Below are positions 40,906 through 50,963 of a stretch of DNA of 64,000 nt, in pieces. A program made the position numbers and the translations under genes. Below the pieces are notes generated by a model, which was given only the letters and a program-made list of their open reading frames with translations, ran no database searches and had not been told where the DNA came from. The stretch is from CAWJMD01 sp963700925. GTDB lineage: Bacteria; Actinomycetota; Actinomycetes; Actinomycetales; CAWJMD01. The stretch covers positions 1 to 64,000 of the forward strand of contig OY969553.1 in assembly GCA_963700925.1 (NCBI GenBank), read 5' to 3'. Position 1 is the first letter of the stretch; each line of letters begins with the position of its first letter.

Positions 40906-42071
40906 CGACCACCGTGGCCCCGCCGTCCGCCCTCGCTCCGCTCGTCGAGCCCGGGCCGGACCTGACGACCGACGAGGTGCGCCGGTACTCGCGGCACCTG
41001 CTGCTGCCCGAGATCGGCCGGACGGGGCAGCGGCGCCTGAAGAACGCCCGTGTGCTCGTGGTGGGCGCCGGTGGGCTGGGCTCCCCCGTGCTGCTGTACC
41101 TGGCGGCTGCCGGAGTCGGCACGATCGGCCTCGTCGACGACGACGTGGTCGACGAGTCGAACCTGCAGCGCCAGATCGTGCACGGCACCGACGACGTGGG
41201 ACGCCTCAAGGTCGACAGCGCCTCCGACGCCATCGCCCGCGTCAACCCACTGGTGCGCGTGGTGCCTCACGCCGAGCGCCTGACCGCCGCCAACGCGCTC
41301 GACGTGATCGGGCAGTACGACCTGGTGCTCGACGGCACCGACAACTTCCCCACCCGCTACCTGGTCAACGACGCGTGCGTGCTGGCCGGCAAGCCGCTGG
41401 TCTGGGGATCGATCCTGCAGTTCGACGGTCAGGTCAGCGTGTTCTGGGCGCAGCACGGCCCGCACTACCGTGACCTGTTCCCCGAGCCACCGGAGCCGGG
41501 CACCGTTCCCTCGTGTGGCGAAGCCGGCGTACTGGGCGTGATCTGTGCATCGGTCGGGTCGGTGATGGCGACCGAGGCGGTCAAGCTGATCACCGGCGCG
41601 GGACGGCCGCTGCTGGGTCGCCTGATGCTCTTCGACGCCCTCGCGATGACGTGGCGCACGGTCGTCGTGCGACCTGACCCGGCCGGACGACCGGTGACGA
41701 CGCTGGGCGACGACGAGTCCGGGGAGGCCTGTGACCCCACCGAGGGCCCGGTGCCGACGGTGTCGGCCACTGAGCTGGCGTCGATGCTGGAGCGCGACGA
41801 GGTGCTGCTGGTCGACGTCCGGCAGCCCGACGAGTACGACATCGTCAACATCCCCGGAACGGTTCTCGTCCCCCTCGACCGGATCGTCTCCGGTGAGGCG
41901 TTCGACGAGCTGCCCCGGGACCGGGCCATGGTGCTGTACTGCAAGAGCGGAGTCCGGTCTGCGCAGGCCCTGCTCGCCCTGCGGAGAGCCGGCTACGGGG
42001 ACATGAGCAACCTCGAGGGCGGCGTGCTGGCGTGGGTGCGTGACGTGGACCCGTCGCTGCCCACCTACTGA
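40902..42071 (+). CDS. thiF: ThiF/MoeB-type adenylyltransferase with C-terminal rhodanese domain
   Basis: A 389-residue E1-like enzyme from GTG 40902 (GTGA overlap with thiG). It activates the C-terminus of ThiS as an acyl-adenylate. Motifs: RYSRHLLLPEIGRTGQRRL, ATP loop VLVVGAGGLGSPVLLYLAAA, VDDDVVDESNLQRQIVH and DGTDNFPTRYLVNDAC. The C-terminal 110 residues are a rhodanese domain with the persulfide cysteine in VLYCKSGVRSAQAL, which donates sulfur. Actinobacterial MoeZ-type proteins with this architecture may also serve molybdopterin or other sulfur carriers. Its 3' end overlaps the opposite-strand phosphatase gene by 7 bp. Confidence 0.93.
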   Translation: MTTTVAPPSALAPLVEPGPDLTTDEVRRYSRHLLLPEIGRTGQRRLKNARVLVVGAGGLGSPVLLYLAAAGVGTIGLVDDDVVDESNLQRQIVHGTDDVGRLKVDSASDAIARVNPLVRVVPHAERLTAANALDVIGQYDLVLDGTDNFPTRYLVNDACVLAGKPLVWGSILQFDGQVSVFWAQHGPHYRDLFPEPPEPGTVPSCGEAGVLGVICASVGSVMATEAVKLITGAGRPLLGRLMLFDALAMTWRTVVVRPDPAGRPVTTLGDDESGEACDPTEGPVPTVSATELASMLERDEVLLVDVRQPDEYDIVNIPGTVLVPLDRIVSGEAFDELPRDRAMVLYCKSGVRSAQALLALRRAGYGDMSNLEGGVLAWVRDVDPSLPTY

Positions 42072-42916
42072 GCTGACTCGTCCCCGTCCCCGAGCACGAG
42101 GTCGACGACGACCGGGTAGTGGTCGGAAGGCGGCAGACCGTCGACCTCGTCCCGCACGATCCGAGCCGCAGGGACGAAGAACGGGGTCTCCGGCTTTCCC
42201 GGACGGGCGAGGATGTGGTCGATCCGCCGGTTGAACTGCAGGGCGGCCTCACGGGGGGCGAACCGGTTGGTCTCGCTCAGGGTGCGGTCGTCCGCATCGC
42301 GCGACTCGGCCACTCCCCAGCAGTCGACGAGCCCATCGGCAAGGGCGGAGAAGTCGGCGGACTCCGGCCCCGCGTTGAGGTCTCCCATCACGATCACCGG
42401 GAGCGGGCCGTCCAGTGCAGGGTCGTGACCGATGCGGCCCAGCTCCTCCAGCTGCGCCGCGCGATCGCCCAGGCGGTCGCCCTCCCAGTCGGTGCAGGCG
42501 ACGACGACGTGCAGCAGGCCGAGTGGATGCAGGACTGTGGCCAGGAGCGCCACCAGATCACGACCGGTCGACGGCAGCGGCATCGCATCGGCCCGGAGGA
42601 TGGGCCACCGGCTGAGCAGTCCGACACCCACGGTCACGTCGGCCTGGTCCGCGTGCTCCACCGGATCGGGTGGAGGAGGCAGGGCCGGCTCGACGAAGGC
42701 GGCGTGCAGGCCGAGGGCGCCTCCGAGCAGCTCCGCCTGGTTGCCGATCGGCGTGCCCCACACCTCCTGGACGCCGACGAGATCAGGATCCGCAGCGCGG
42801 AGCGTGTCGATGATGCCGGGCTCCCTCTCGCGCCAGTTGCCGCCGAAGCGCCACCAGAGGTTCCAGGTCATCAGGCGGAGCGTTGGGTCGTCTTCTCGGT
42901 GCTCCGCCACCGTCAC
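42065..42916 (-). CDS. Cytosolic endonuclease/exonuclease/phosphatase-fold protein
   Basis: A metal-dependent EEP-fold hydrolase of about 283 residues from GTG 42916; GTG 42967 is an alternative. Key segments: RLMTWNLWWRFGGN (metal Asn), DPDLVGVQEVWG (metal Glu), VGLLSRWPILRADAM, LHVVVACTDWEG, VIVMGDLNAGPESADF and LPPSDHYPVVVDLVL (catalytic His). No signal peptide. Substrate unknown (nucleic acid, phospholipid or phosphoester). Convergent with thiF and divergent from gluA, so it stands alone. Confidence 0.88.
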   Translation of the reverse strand: MTVAEHREDDPTLRLMTWNLWWRFGGNWREREPGIIDTLRAADPDLVGVQEVWGTPIGNQAELLGGALGLHAAFVEPALPPPPDPVEHADQADVTVGVGLLSRWPILRADAMPLPSTGRDLVALLATVLHPLGLLHVVVACTDWEGDRLGDRAAQLEELGRIGHDPALDGPLPVIVMGDLNAGPESADFSALADGLVDCWGVAESRDADDRTLSETNRFAPREAALQFNRRIDHILARPGKPETPFFVPAARIVRDEVDGLPPSDHYPVVVDLVLGDGDESAQ

Positions 42917-43029
42917 ATGATCGCCCAGAGGAGGCAACGACGCGCCATCAGGTCTCAGTGAGGTCACGACCTGGCGACGCCGTGGCCCGTGGGTGCCGCC
43001 GCGGGCGCGAGGCGGATAGGTTGCCCCGC

Positions 43030-43875
43030 ATGACCGAGCCGTCCGCTTCGCCGTCGAGCGACGCCAGCACCGCACCCGACCTTGCCAAGGCCGACACGGG
43101 CACGTCCGCGGGCACGCCCGGCGCCACAGGGCACCAGGGCAGGCCGCTGGTCGTGATGGAGTCGGTGAACAAGCACTTCGGCGACCTGCACGTGCTCAAG
43201 GACATCAACCTGACCGTGCACACGGGCGAGGTCGTCGTCGTGATCGGCCCGTCGGGATCCGGCAAGTCGACGCTCTGCCGCACCATCAACCGACTGGAGA
43301 CGTACGAGTCTGGCTCGATCACCCTGGACGGCAAGGCGCTGCCCGCGGAGGGCAAGGAGCTCGCCCGCCTGCGGGCGGACGTCGGGATGGTCTTCCAGTC
43401 GTTCAACTTGTTCGCGCACAAGACGGTCCGCGAGAACGTCACTCTTGGCCCCATCAAGGTCCGCGGGATGAAGAAGCCCGAGGCGGACGCACTCGCGAAC
43501 AAGCTGCTCGAGCGCGTGGGCGTCGCCAACCAGGCCGACAAGTACCCGGCTCAGCTGTCCGGCGGGCAGCAGCAGCGGGTCGCGATCGCGCGGGCGCTGG
43601 CGATGGAGCCGAAGGTGATGCTCTTCGACGAGCCCACGTCGGCACTGGACCCGGAGATGATCAACGAGGTGCTCGACGTGATGACCACGCTCGCCAAGGA
43701 GGGAATGACGATGGTGGTCGTGACCCACGAGATGGGCTTCGCTCGCAGGGCAGCGGACCGTGTCGTCTTCATGGCCGAGGGCGAGATCGTCGAGCAGAAC
43801 ACCCCCCAGGAGTTCTTCACCAACGCCAGCAGCGAGCGTGCGAAGGACTTCCTCTCGAAGATCCTGACCCACTGA
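43030..43875 (+). CDS. gluA: ABC transporter ATPase, glutamate/polar amino-acid type
   Basis: Powers uptake with the membrane pair GluC-GluD. ATG 43030 gives 281 residues with a Ser/Thr/Ala-rich lead of about 40. Walker A VIGPSGSGKSTLCRTINRLE, Q-loop MVFQSFNLFAHKTV, signature LSGGQQQRVAIARALAM, Walker B KVMLFDEPTSALDPEM and His-loop VVVTHEMGFARRAADRV are all present. The closest pattern is corynebacterial GluA. First gene of gluABCD, with gluB 64 bp downstream. Confidence 0.92.
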   Translation: MTEPSASPSSDASTAPDLAKADTGTSAGTPGATGHQGRPLVVMESVNKHFGDLHVLKDINLTVHTGEVVVVIGPSGSGKSTLCRTINRLETYESGSITLDGKALPAEGKELARLRADVGMVFQSFNLFAHKTVRENVTLGPIKVRGMKKPEADALANKLLERVGVANQADKYPAQLSGGQQQRVAIARALAMEPKVMLFDEPTSALDPEMINEVLDVMTTLAKEGMTMVVVTHEMGFARRAADRVVFMAEGEIVEQNTPQEFFTNASSERAKDFLSKILTH

Positions 43876-43939
43876 GGACGAAGTCCCGAGACACTCTGTC
43901 TCCCAACGATTCTGAAATGACCGACGAGAGAGGACAAAC

Positions 43940-44824
43940 ATGAGGTTCCGACGCAGTGCGGCGTTCGTGGCCGTGGCGGTGACAGCGCTCGCGCTGTCGG
44001 CGTGCGGGGGCGACGAGCCCGAGGCTCCTGAGGTTCCGGTTGAGGAGGAGGTCTCCTTCGATGCCGGCACCAAGATGGCCGAGCTGAACGAGGCCGGCTC
44101 GATCAGGGTCGGCACCAAGTACGACCAGCCGGGCTTCGGCCTGGAGAACCTCGAGGGCGAGCTCGAGGGCTTCGACATCGAGGTCGCGAAGATCATCGCC
44201 GGTGCGCTGGGCATCAGCGCGGAGAACATCGAGTGGTCCCAGGCGACCTCGGCGGTGCGCGAGCAGGTCATCGAGGACGACGACGTCGACATGGTGGTCG
44301 CCACGTACACCATCAACGACGAGCGCAAGAAGCGCATCACGTTCGCCGGGCCGTACTACGAGGCCGGGCAGCAGATCATGGTCGCGGCGGACGACGACAC
44401 CATCACCGGTCCGGAGTCCCTCAAGGAGAACCCGGACCTGAAGGTGTGCTCGGCAACCGGGTCGACCCCGTCCGAGAACATCCGCGAGTACCTGGCCAGT
44501 CCCGAGCAGCTGGTCCTGTTCCAGGAGTACTCGGAGTGCGCCGACGCGCTGGGTAACGGTCAGGTGGCGGCTGTGACCACCGACAACGTCATCCTGCTCG
44601 GCTTCGTCTCCGAGTCGGACGGCGCCTACAAGCTCGTCGGTGAGCAGTTCACCCAGGAGCCGTACGGCATCGGCATCACGAAGGGAGACGTCGAGTTCTG
44701 CGAGTTCATCAACGAGACGCTCGCCGAGAACGAGGAGGCCTACCTGGCCGCCTGGGAGTCGACCGCTGGCCAGATCGAGGGCACCCAGACCCCCGAGCTA
44801 CCGACGGCTGACGCCTGCTCCTGA
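43940..44824 (+). CDS. gluB: Substrate-binding lipoprotein, glutamate type
   Basis: A 294-residue extracytoplasmic binding protein. Signal peptide MRFRRSAAFVAVAVTALALS with lipobox LSAC (Cys 22), then an acidic linker. The SBP family 3 core includes RVGTKYDQPGFGLENLEGEL, EGFDIEVAKIIAGALGI, YTINDERKKRITFAGPYYEA and KVCSATGSTPSENIREYL. Two cysteines in YSECADALGNGQ and EFCEFINETL may form a disulfide. Substrate glutamate or another polar amino acid. Confidence 0.92.
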   Translation: MRFRRSAAFVAVAVTALALSACGGDEPEAPEVPVEEEVSFDAGTKMAELNEAGSIRVGTKYDQPGFGLENLEGELEGFDIEVAKIIAGALGISAENIEWSQATSAVREQVIEDDDVDMVVATYTINDERKKRITFAGPYYEAGQQIMVAADDDTITGPESLKENPDLKVCSATGSTPSENIREYLASPEQLVLFQEYSECADALGNGQVAAVTTDNVILLGFVSESDGAYKLVGEQFTQEPYGIGITKGDVEFCEFINETLAENEEAYLAAWESTAGQIEGTQTPELPTADACS

Positions 44825-44834
44825 CCTGACCCGC

Positions 44835-44873
44835 TCCGCGGCCCGGACCTCACAAGAAGGACCGGGCCGCGGA
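44835..44873 (+). terminator. Strong hairpin between gluB and gluC
   Basis: A perfect 12-bp stem, TCCGCGGCCCGG with CCGGGCCGCGGA, 11 bp after the gluB stop, with no T-run. It probably acts as a partial terminator or mRNA-stability element, so that the binding protein is made in excess over the permeases. Confidence 0.7.
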
Positions 44874-44936
44874 CGGACACGGTTCTGAGGTCATCTCAGG
44901 CCCGTCCTCCGTTCCAACCGCACGACAGGAGCGCGC

Positions 44937-45587
44937 GTGGAAGCCGTCACCCAGAACCTCGACCTCTTCTGGTCGGGGTACCTGCGGTCACTGGGCATCT
45001 GCCTGGTGGCGATGGTCGGGACACTCGTCCTCGGCACCCTGATCGCGGCGTGCCGCGTGTCGCCGGTGGCGCCCCTACGCGCCTTCGGCACGTTCTGGGT
45101 CAACACCTTCCGCAACATGCCGCTCTCCGTCTTGCTGTACTTCTGCGCGTTCGGGTTGCCCGAGCTCGGCATCAACCGCTCCTTCTGGTTCTTCGGAGTC
45201 ACCGGCCTGGTGCTGTACACCTCGGCCTTCGCGTGCGAGGCGATCCGCTCGGGTATCAACTCCGTCTCCGCCGGGCAGGCCGAGGCGGCGCGTTCGATCG
45301 GGCTGACGTTCTCACAGTCGCTCAGCACCGTGGTGCTCCCCCAGGCCTTCCGGACCGTGGTGCCGCCCCTCGGCAGCGTGATCATCGCCATGTTCAAGAA
45401 CTCAGCCGTCGTCGGGGCCTTCGGTGTCGGGGGCGACCTGTGGGGCAACGGCCAGATCCTGCTGAGCGCCCGTGGGTTCGAGGCGTTGCCGGTGATCGTC
45501 GGGGTGGCGGTCGCCTACCTCTGCATCACGTTGCCAGCCGGTGCGATCTTGCAAGTCATCGAGCGGAAGGTGGCGATCGCCCGATGA
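44937..45587 (+). CDS. gluC: ABC transporter permease, glutamate type (first)
   Basis: A 216-residue inner-membrane permease starting at GTG 44937 (VEAVTQNLDLFWSGYLRSLG), with five hydrophobic segments and the HisM/GlnP family loop EAARSIGLTFSQSLSTVVLP that contacts the ATPase. Its stop overlaps the gluD ATG. It follows the gluB hairpin by 63 bp. Confidence 0.92.
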   Translation: MEAVTQNLDLFWSGYLRSLGICLVAMVGTLVLGTLIAACRVSPVAPLRAFGTFWVNTFRNMPLSVLLYFCAFGLPELGINRSFWFFGVTGLVLYTSAFACEAIRSGINSVSAGQAEAARSIGLTFSQSLSTVVLPQAFRTVVPPLGSVIIAMFKNSAVVGAFGVGGDLWGNGQILLSARGFEALPVIVGVAVAYLCITLPAGAILQVIERKVAIAR

Positions 45588-46474
45588 GCCAGCCCAGTGT
45601 CCTGTACGACGCCATGGGACCCAAGGCTCGCCGCCGCGCCGGCATCGGAACCGCGGTCGCGATCGTGCTCCTGCTGGCCCTCGCGTACGTCGTCGTGGCG
45701 CGGCTGGCCGACCGCGAACAGTTCACGATGGAGAAGTGGGGGCCGCTCATCGACCCCAACAACGAGAACTTCGACTCGGTCTGGCGTGTTCTCTGGGGAG
45801 GGATGCTGAACACCCTGCAGGCAGCGGTGTTCGCGATGGTTCTGGCGGTCGTGCTCGGCACCGTCATCGCCGTCGGCCGACTGTCGCTCGGCAGGGCCGG
45901 CCGGCTCCCGCTCGTCGGCCTGGTCGAGCTGCTGAGAGGCCTCCCCGTCATCGTGCTCGTCTATTTCGCCGTCAAGGTGTTCCCCACGATCGGCATCGAC
46001 TTCGCCCCGTTCTACGGTGGGCGACCGCTGTGGGGGCTCGTGATCGCACTCACCGCCTACAACATGGTCATCTTCGCCGAGGTCGTGCGCGCCGGGGTGG
46101 TGTCGCTGCCGAAGGGGCAGCGCGAAGCTGCCCTGGCGACCGGACTCACCAACGGTCAGGCGATGCGTCTGGTCCTGCTGCCCCAGGCCTTCCGCGTGAT
46201 GCTCCCGGCGATCATCAGTCAGCTCGTGGTGGTTCTGAAGGACACCTCGCTGGTGGCGTTCGTCGGCGGGTTTCCCGAGCTTCTCGACCGGGGCAAGAGC
46301 GTGCAGCGCATCCTCGACAACCCGATCCAGGCCCTCTTCGTCGTGGCGCTGATGTACATCATCATCAACTTCGCGCTCAGCAAGCTCGCCCAAGCCATCC
46401 AGAAGCGACAGTCGCGTGCCGGTCGCAGCAGCGCCGAGGCGATCCAGGAGCAGACCACCGCAACGGGCGCCTGA
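45584..46474 (+). CDS. gluD: ABC transporter permease, glutamate type (second)
   Basis: A 296-residue permease from ATG 45584 (ATGA overlap with gluC). It has a first membrane segment before a periplasmic loop (WGPLIDPNNENFDSVWRVLW), then the five-segment core with the coupling loop EAALATGLTNGQAMRLVLLP, and a cytoplasmic tail rich in Arg and Ser. The N-terminal extra segment distinguishes GluD from GluC. It ends 7 bp from the convergent recX stop. Confidence 0.92.
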   Translation: MSQPSVLYDAMGPKARRRAGIGTAVAIVLLLALAYVVVARLADREQFTMEKWGPLIDPNNENFDSVWRVLWGGMLNTLQAAVFAMVLAVVLGTVIAVGRLSLGRAGRLPLVGLVELLRGLPVIVLVYFAVKVFPTIGIDFAPFYGGRPLWGLVIALTAYNMVIFAEVVRAGVVSLPKGQREAALATGLTNGQAMRLVLLPQAFRVMLPAIISQLVVVLKDTSLVAFVGGFPELLDRGKSVQRILDNPIQALFVVALMYIIINFALSKLAQAIQKRQSRAGRSSAEAIQEQTTATGA

Positions 46475-46481
46475 CCCTCAG

Positions 46482-47114
46482 TCAGCCCTCGCCGTACAGG
46501 TCCTCGGTGTCCTCACCTTCGGCTGCCAGCGCCGAGCGGACGACGTCCATCGCGAAGCCGGCGGGATAGCCCTTTCGCGCGAGTATCCCCGCCAGCCGGC
46601 GGACTCTGGCGTCGCGCTCCAGTCCCCGCGTCGAGCGAAGCTTGCGCGCCACCATGTGCTCGGCGGTGGCCCGCTCGGTCTCGGGGTCCAGCTGGTCGGC
46701 GGCTCGCCGGGCCAGCTCGTCATCGACCCCCTTGCGCCTCAGCTCAGCGGTCAGCGCCCGCCGGGCTAGGCCACGCCCGCTGTGACGCGACCGGACCCAC
46801 TCGACTGCGAACGCCTCGTCGTCGACGAGGTTGACCTCCTCCATCCGGTCGAGCACGGCCTCCGCGACGTCGTCGGGGACGTTGCGCGACGCCAGCTTCT
46901 GCCGCAGCTCCGACCGTGTGCGGGCCGACACGGTCAGCTGGTTCAGCACGATCGTGCGCGCCACCGAGTAGGGGTCGGCGTCACGGTCACCCTGGGGGTC
47001 GGGTGGGACCTCGGCGCGCGGCCACCGCTCACGGGGGCCGCGCGCGGCGGTGCCGTGCGACTGCGCTGTGCTGTCGAGATGCCCTGTGTTGTCGAGAGGC
47101 GCTGTGCCGTCCAC
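46482..47114 (-). CDS. recX: RecA regulator RecX
   Basis: RecX binds RecA filaments and limits their activity. GTG 47114 lies 4 bp after the recA stop, giving 210 residues. A divergent N-terminal tail (about 55 residues, Pro/Asp/Arg-rich) precedes three-helix repeats: ARTIVLNQLTVSARTRSELR, LASRNVPDDVAEAVLDRMEE, DDEAFAVEWVRSRHSGRGLA, ALTAELRRKGVDDELARRA and RVRRLAGILARKGYPAGFAM. In operon with recA and therefore under the same SOS control. Confidence 0.93.
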   Translation of the reverse strand: MDGTAPLDNTGHLDSTAQSHGTAARGPRERWPRAEVPPDPQGDRDADPYSVARTIVLNQLTVSARTRSELRQKLASRNVPDDVAEAVLDRMEEVNLVDDEAFAVEWVRSRHSGRGLARRALTAELRRKGVDDELARRAADQLDPETERATAEHMVARKLRSTRGLERDARVRRLAGILARKGYPAGFAMDVVRSALAAEGEDTEDLYGEG

Positions 47115-47118
47115 GAGA

Positions 47119-48177
<1,059 letters not shown>

Positions 48178-48335
48178 GTGATCCTCCGTGTCGCCGGCCG
48201 CAGCCGGATGGTCGTCGTCAGTCGACGCTGTCGTGGTGTTGAGGACGACGCTAGGCGCCGCCTCCGACAACTCCGAGCGCCGCGCCGTCCCTGTGGACGA
48301 TTCGTCACCCGTTGCTCGACCTGTGGACGACAGTA

Positions 48336-48351
48336 CCGAACACCTGTTCGA
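48336..48351 (-). promoter_or_regulatory. LexA box before recA
   Basis: TCGAACAGGTGTTCGG on the minus strand, one mismatch from the palindrome, 159 bp upstream of the recA ATG. The distance implies a leader of about 100 bases or more. Confidence 0.85.
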
Positions 48352-48363
48352 CCCGGGTGGACG

Positions 48364-49257
48364 TCATGTCGGCGTGTCGCCCACCCCAGCCGTCTCGGTC
48401 AGGACTCCGGAGGCGCCGACGACACGGCGGTACCGAGGTTCGTCGACGGGGTCATCGGACAGCATCCGGTACGCCAAGGCCCGCAGCATCAGCTGCCGCA
48501 TCGCCCCTCGGCGCCACGGAGTCAGCGCAGCCAGGTCGGCGCCCTCCCACAGCACCGCGTCGAGCACGGTCACCGCGTCGGCCCACGCGACCGGGCGCCA
48601 GTACGGCGCCAGGTCGATCACGAACGGGACCCCCTCCCCGTCCAGCAGCAGGTTGCCGACCGGGTCACCGTTCACGAGCTGCGAGGTCACCGCGATCGGC
48701 TCGCGCGCTGCCAGCACCCGGCCCACGAGGTCGCGGGCGCCGGCGTCGAGGGCACCGGGGCCGGCTCCCTGCTCCTCAGTTCTCGCGTGGCCGCTTCCCA
48801 CCTGGGGCAGCGCGTCATCCAGCGCCCACGCCGCGCGGTCGGCCCGGGCCCAGCGGTGGTCCACGGTGTCGAGCACTGCGGGCCGGCTCGGCACGGCGAC
48901 CGCCAGCTCGGCGTTGAGCAGGCGTCCGACCGCCAGGAGCACGTCGAGGTCCGAGCAGTGCGTCGCGCCAGGCTCGAAACGCGTTGCGGCCCAGCCGTCC
49001 ACGACCCATCGCCCGTCGCGGGTAGGCACCGGCAGGGCCAGGCGCAGGGCACGCGGGTGGCGCTCGTCCAGCCGAACCGCCAGCCGGGCCTGCACCGGCG
49101 ACAGCCAGGCCATCAGATCGGCGTCACGCCCGGGTGACAGCACGAGGTCGCCGACCCGGGTGCTGCCACCCTGGCCACCGACCAGAGGTTCGGCCTCGCC
49201 CGAGGCGGCGAAGAGGTCGACGATGTGCTCGGGCACGTCCAGAGGAGGTGAGATCAC
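48364..49257 (-). CDS. TIGR02569-like actinobacterial protein, phosphotransferase-related
   Basis: A 297-residue protein from GTG 49257, overlapping the stop of the upstream permease (GTGA). It shows the TIGR02569 pattern: GGQGGSTRVGDLVLSPGRDA, GRWVVDGWAATRFEPGA, RPAVLDTVDHRWARADRAAW, TSQLVNGDPVGNLLL and FVIDLAPYWRPVAWADAVTV. NGDP ... IDLAPYWRP resembles the catalytic and metal loops of aminoglycoside-phosphotransferase-type kinases. Substrate unknown. Being translationally coupled to an ABC exporter is unusual and may be incidental. Confidence 0.8.
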   Translation of the reverse strand: MISPPLDVPEHIVDLFAASGEAEPLVGGQGGSTRVGDLVLSPGRDADLMAWLSPVQARLAVRLDERHPRALRLALPVPTRDGRWVVDGWAATRFEPGATHCSDLDVLLAVGRLLNAELAVAVPSRPAVLDTVDHRWARADRAAWALDDALPQVGSGHARTEEQGAGPGALDAGARDLVGRVLAAREPIAVTSQLVNGDPVGNLLLDGEGVPFVIDLAPYWRPVAWADAVTVLDAVLWEGADLAALTPWRRGAMRQLMLRALAYRMLSDDPVDEPRYRRVVGASGVLTETAGVGDTPT

Positions 49258-50123
49258 TTGAGCAGCAAGCGTTCCAGCCGCCGGGCGGCGATCACGATCC
49301 CGATCAGACCCATCACCGCCAAGTACAGCACGTGCCACAGCAGACCGGCGTTGACGTTGCCCAGCATCAGGTCACGCACCAGCGAGACGCCGTGGTAGAG
49401 AGGCGTCGCCTGGACCACCCACTGCAGCGACTGCGGATACGTCGACAGCGGGTAGAAGGTAGAGGAGAAGAGGAACAGGGGTAGCACCACGAGCTGGACG
49501 TAGTCGAAGTCCTGCCACGAGCGCATGAACGTGGTCGCCGCCATCCCGACCGCGGCGAAGGCGAACCCGATCAGCGACGCCGCCGGCAGGGCCAGCAGCG
49601 ACCACCACGACTCGACCAGTCCGGCGACAAGGGCAACGATGAAGAAGGCGATCGCGTAGAGCAGCCCGCGGATCAGGGCCCAGCTGATCTCACCGACGGC
49701 GATGTCGCGCGGGCCGAGAGGCGTCGCCAGCACCGCGTCGTACAGCTTGGCGAACTTCATCTTGAAGAAGATGTTGAACGTCGAGTCGAAGACGGCCCCG
49801 TTCATCGCGGAAGCTGCGAGGAGGGCCGGCGCGACGAACGTGGCGTAGGCGACCGTCGTGCCGTCGTCCAGCGTCACCGTGCCGATGAGGGTGCCCAGCC
49901 CGACGCCCAGGGAGAACAGGTAGAAGACGGGCTCGAAGAAGCCGCTGACCAGCGTCACCCAGCGTTGCCTGAACGAGAGCACGTTGCGCTCGACCAGTGC
50001 GCGAGCCATCCCGGCACCCGCGGGCATCGGCACCAGGCGCGCGATCTGGTGGGCGATCCCGCGCGGACGGGTCTCGTGCGAACGGGCAAGGGTGTCGGAC
50101 GAGCCCTCGGTGACCGGGCCCAT
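49254..50123 (-). CDS. ABC-2 type transporter permease (first)
   Basis: A 289-residue permease from ATG 50123 (TGATG overlap with the preceding permease). ABC-2 family with six hydrophobic segments; FEPVFYLFSLGVGLGTLIG, AMNGAVFDSTFNIFFKMKFA, ATPLGPRDIAVGEISWALIR and PLYHGVSLVRDLMLG are typical of the DrrB/NodJ group. The cytoplasmic N-terminal 50 residues are Arg-rich. With its homologous partner and the ATPase it makes an exporter of lipids, polysaccharides or drugs; substrate unknown. Confidence 0.88.
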   Translation of the reverse strand: MGPVTEGSSDTLARSHETRPRGIAHQIARLVPMPAGAGMARALVERNVLSFRQRWVTLVSGFFEPVFYLFSLGVGLGTLIGTVTLDDGTTVAYATFVAPALLAASAMNGAVFDSTFNIFFKMKFAKLYDAVLATPLGPRDIAVGEISWALIRGLLYAIAFFIVALVAGLVESWWSLLALPAASLIGFAFAAVGMAATTFMRSWQDFDYVQLVVLPLFLFSSTFYPLSTYPQSLQWVVQATPLYHGVSLVRDLMLGNVNAGLLWHVLYLAVMGLIGIVIAARRLERLLLK

Positions 50124-50956
50124 CAGCTCACCAGCCTCCGGGTCAGGATGCGGTCGGCCAGCCACAACCCGGCCGCGAGCCAGAGAGCCAGGTAGAAGGT
50201 GTGCCCGACCACCCCGGTCGTTGTCGCGGTGCCCAGCGTGAAGCCGCGCGCGAGCTCGACGCCGTGCCAGAGCGGGGTCGCCCAGGCGACCGGCTGCAGC
50301 ACGGGGTGGAGCTGGTCGATCGGGAAGAACGTGCCCGAGAACAGGAACATCGGCATGATGATGAAGCGGTAGAGAGCGTTGAACCCGTCGCCCGGGTCGT
50401 CGAGATGGGCCGCGTACGCGACGATCGGAGCGGCGAAGGCGAGCCCGGTCAGCACCGCGGCAGGCAGCGCGAGCGGCGCCCACCACGACCGTGCCGTTCC
50501 CAGAGCGACTGCGACGACGAGGAACACGCCGCACACGATCGACAGGCGCACCACCATGTAGGCCATGTGCCCGAGGACGAGATGCCGCACCCGCAGCTGC
50601 GTCGCCAGCATCGCGTGGAAGGCCATGTTCCACTTCATCGCGCCCATGATCGGGTAGCTGCACTCCCCCGACGCGGTCTGCATGGCGGTCGCGGCCAGCA
50701 CGCCCGGCGCGATGAAGGCGACGTACGCGGTGCCGTCGACACCGCCGTCGACCAGGGTGCCGAGGCCGAAACCCATTGCGGCGAGGTACATCACGGGTGA
50801 CAGGAAGCTGCCGAAGAGCGAGCCGCGCCAGGTGCGCAGGTACTGCAGCCACCAGTAGTGGAAGACGGAGGTCGACCCGCCCCCGTCGGGCGGCAGCGGG
50901 CCGGCCCCGCCTGCCTGCGCCTCCGAGGACGTCGCCTCTGGCTGCGTCATGCTCAC
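50123..50956 (-). CDS. ABC-2 type transporter permease (second)
   Basis: A 277-residue ABC-2 permease with a Gly/Pro/Ser-rich start, then VFHYWWLQYLRTWRGSLFGS and six segments. PVMYLAAMGFGLGTLVDGG, YPIMGAMKWNMAFHAMLATQ and ATPLWHGVELARGFTLG parallel the first permease, so the two arose by duplication and form a heterodimer. It starts 7 bp after the ATPase stop. Confidence 0.88.
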   Translation of the reverse strand: MSMTQPEATSSEAQAGGAGPLPPDGGGSTSVFHYWWLQYLRTWRGSLFGSFLSPVMYLAAMGFGLGTLVDGGVDGTAYVAFIAPGVLAATAMQTASGECSYPIMGAMKWNMAFHAMLATQLRVRHLVLGHMAYMVVRLSIVCGVFLVVAVALGTARSWWAPLALPAAVLTGLAFAAPIVAYAAHLDDPGDGFNALYRFIIMPMFLFSGTFFPIDQLHPVLQPVAWATPLWHGVELARGFTLGTATTTGVVGHTFYLALWLAAGLWLADRILTRRLVS

Positions 50957-50963
50957 ACCTCCC

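Noticed and set aside
39795..44340. Minus-strand frames at 39795-41465 and 42964-44340
   Set aside because: They are antisense to thiSGF and gluAB, which carry complete catalytic motifs.
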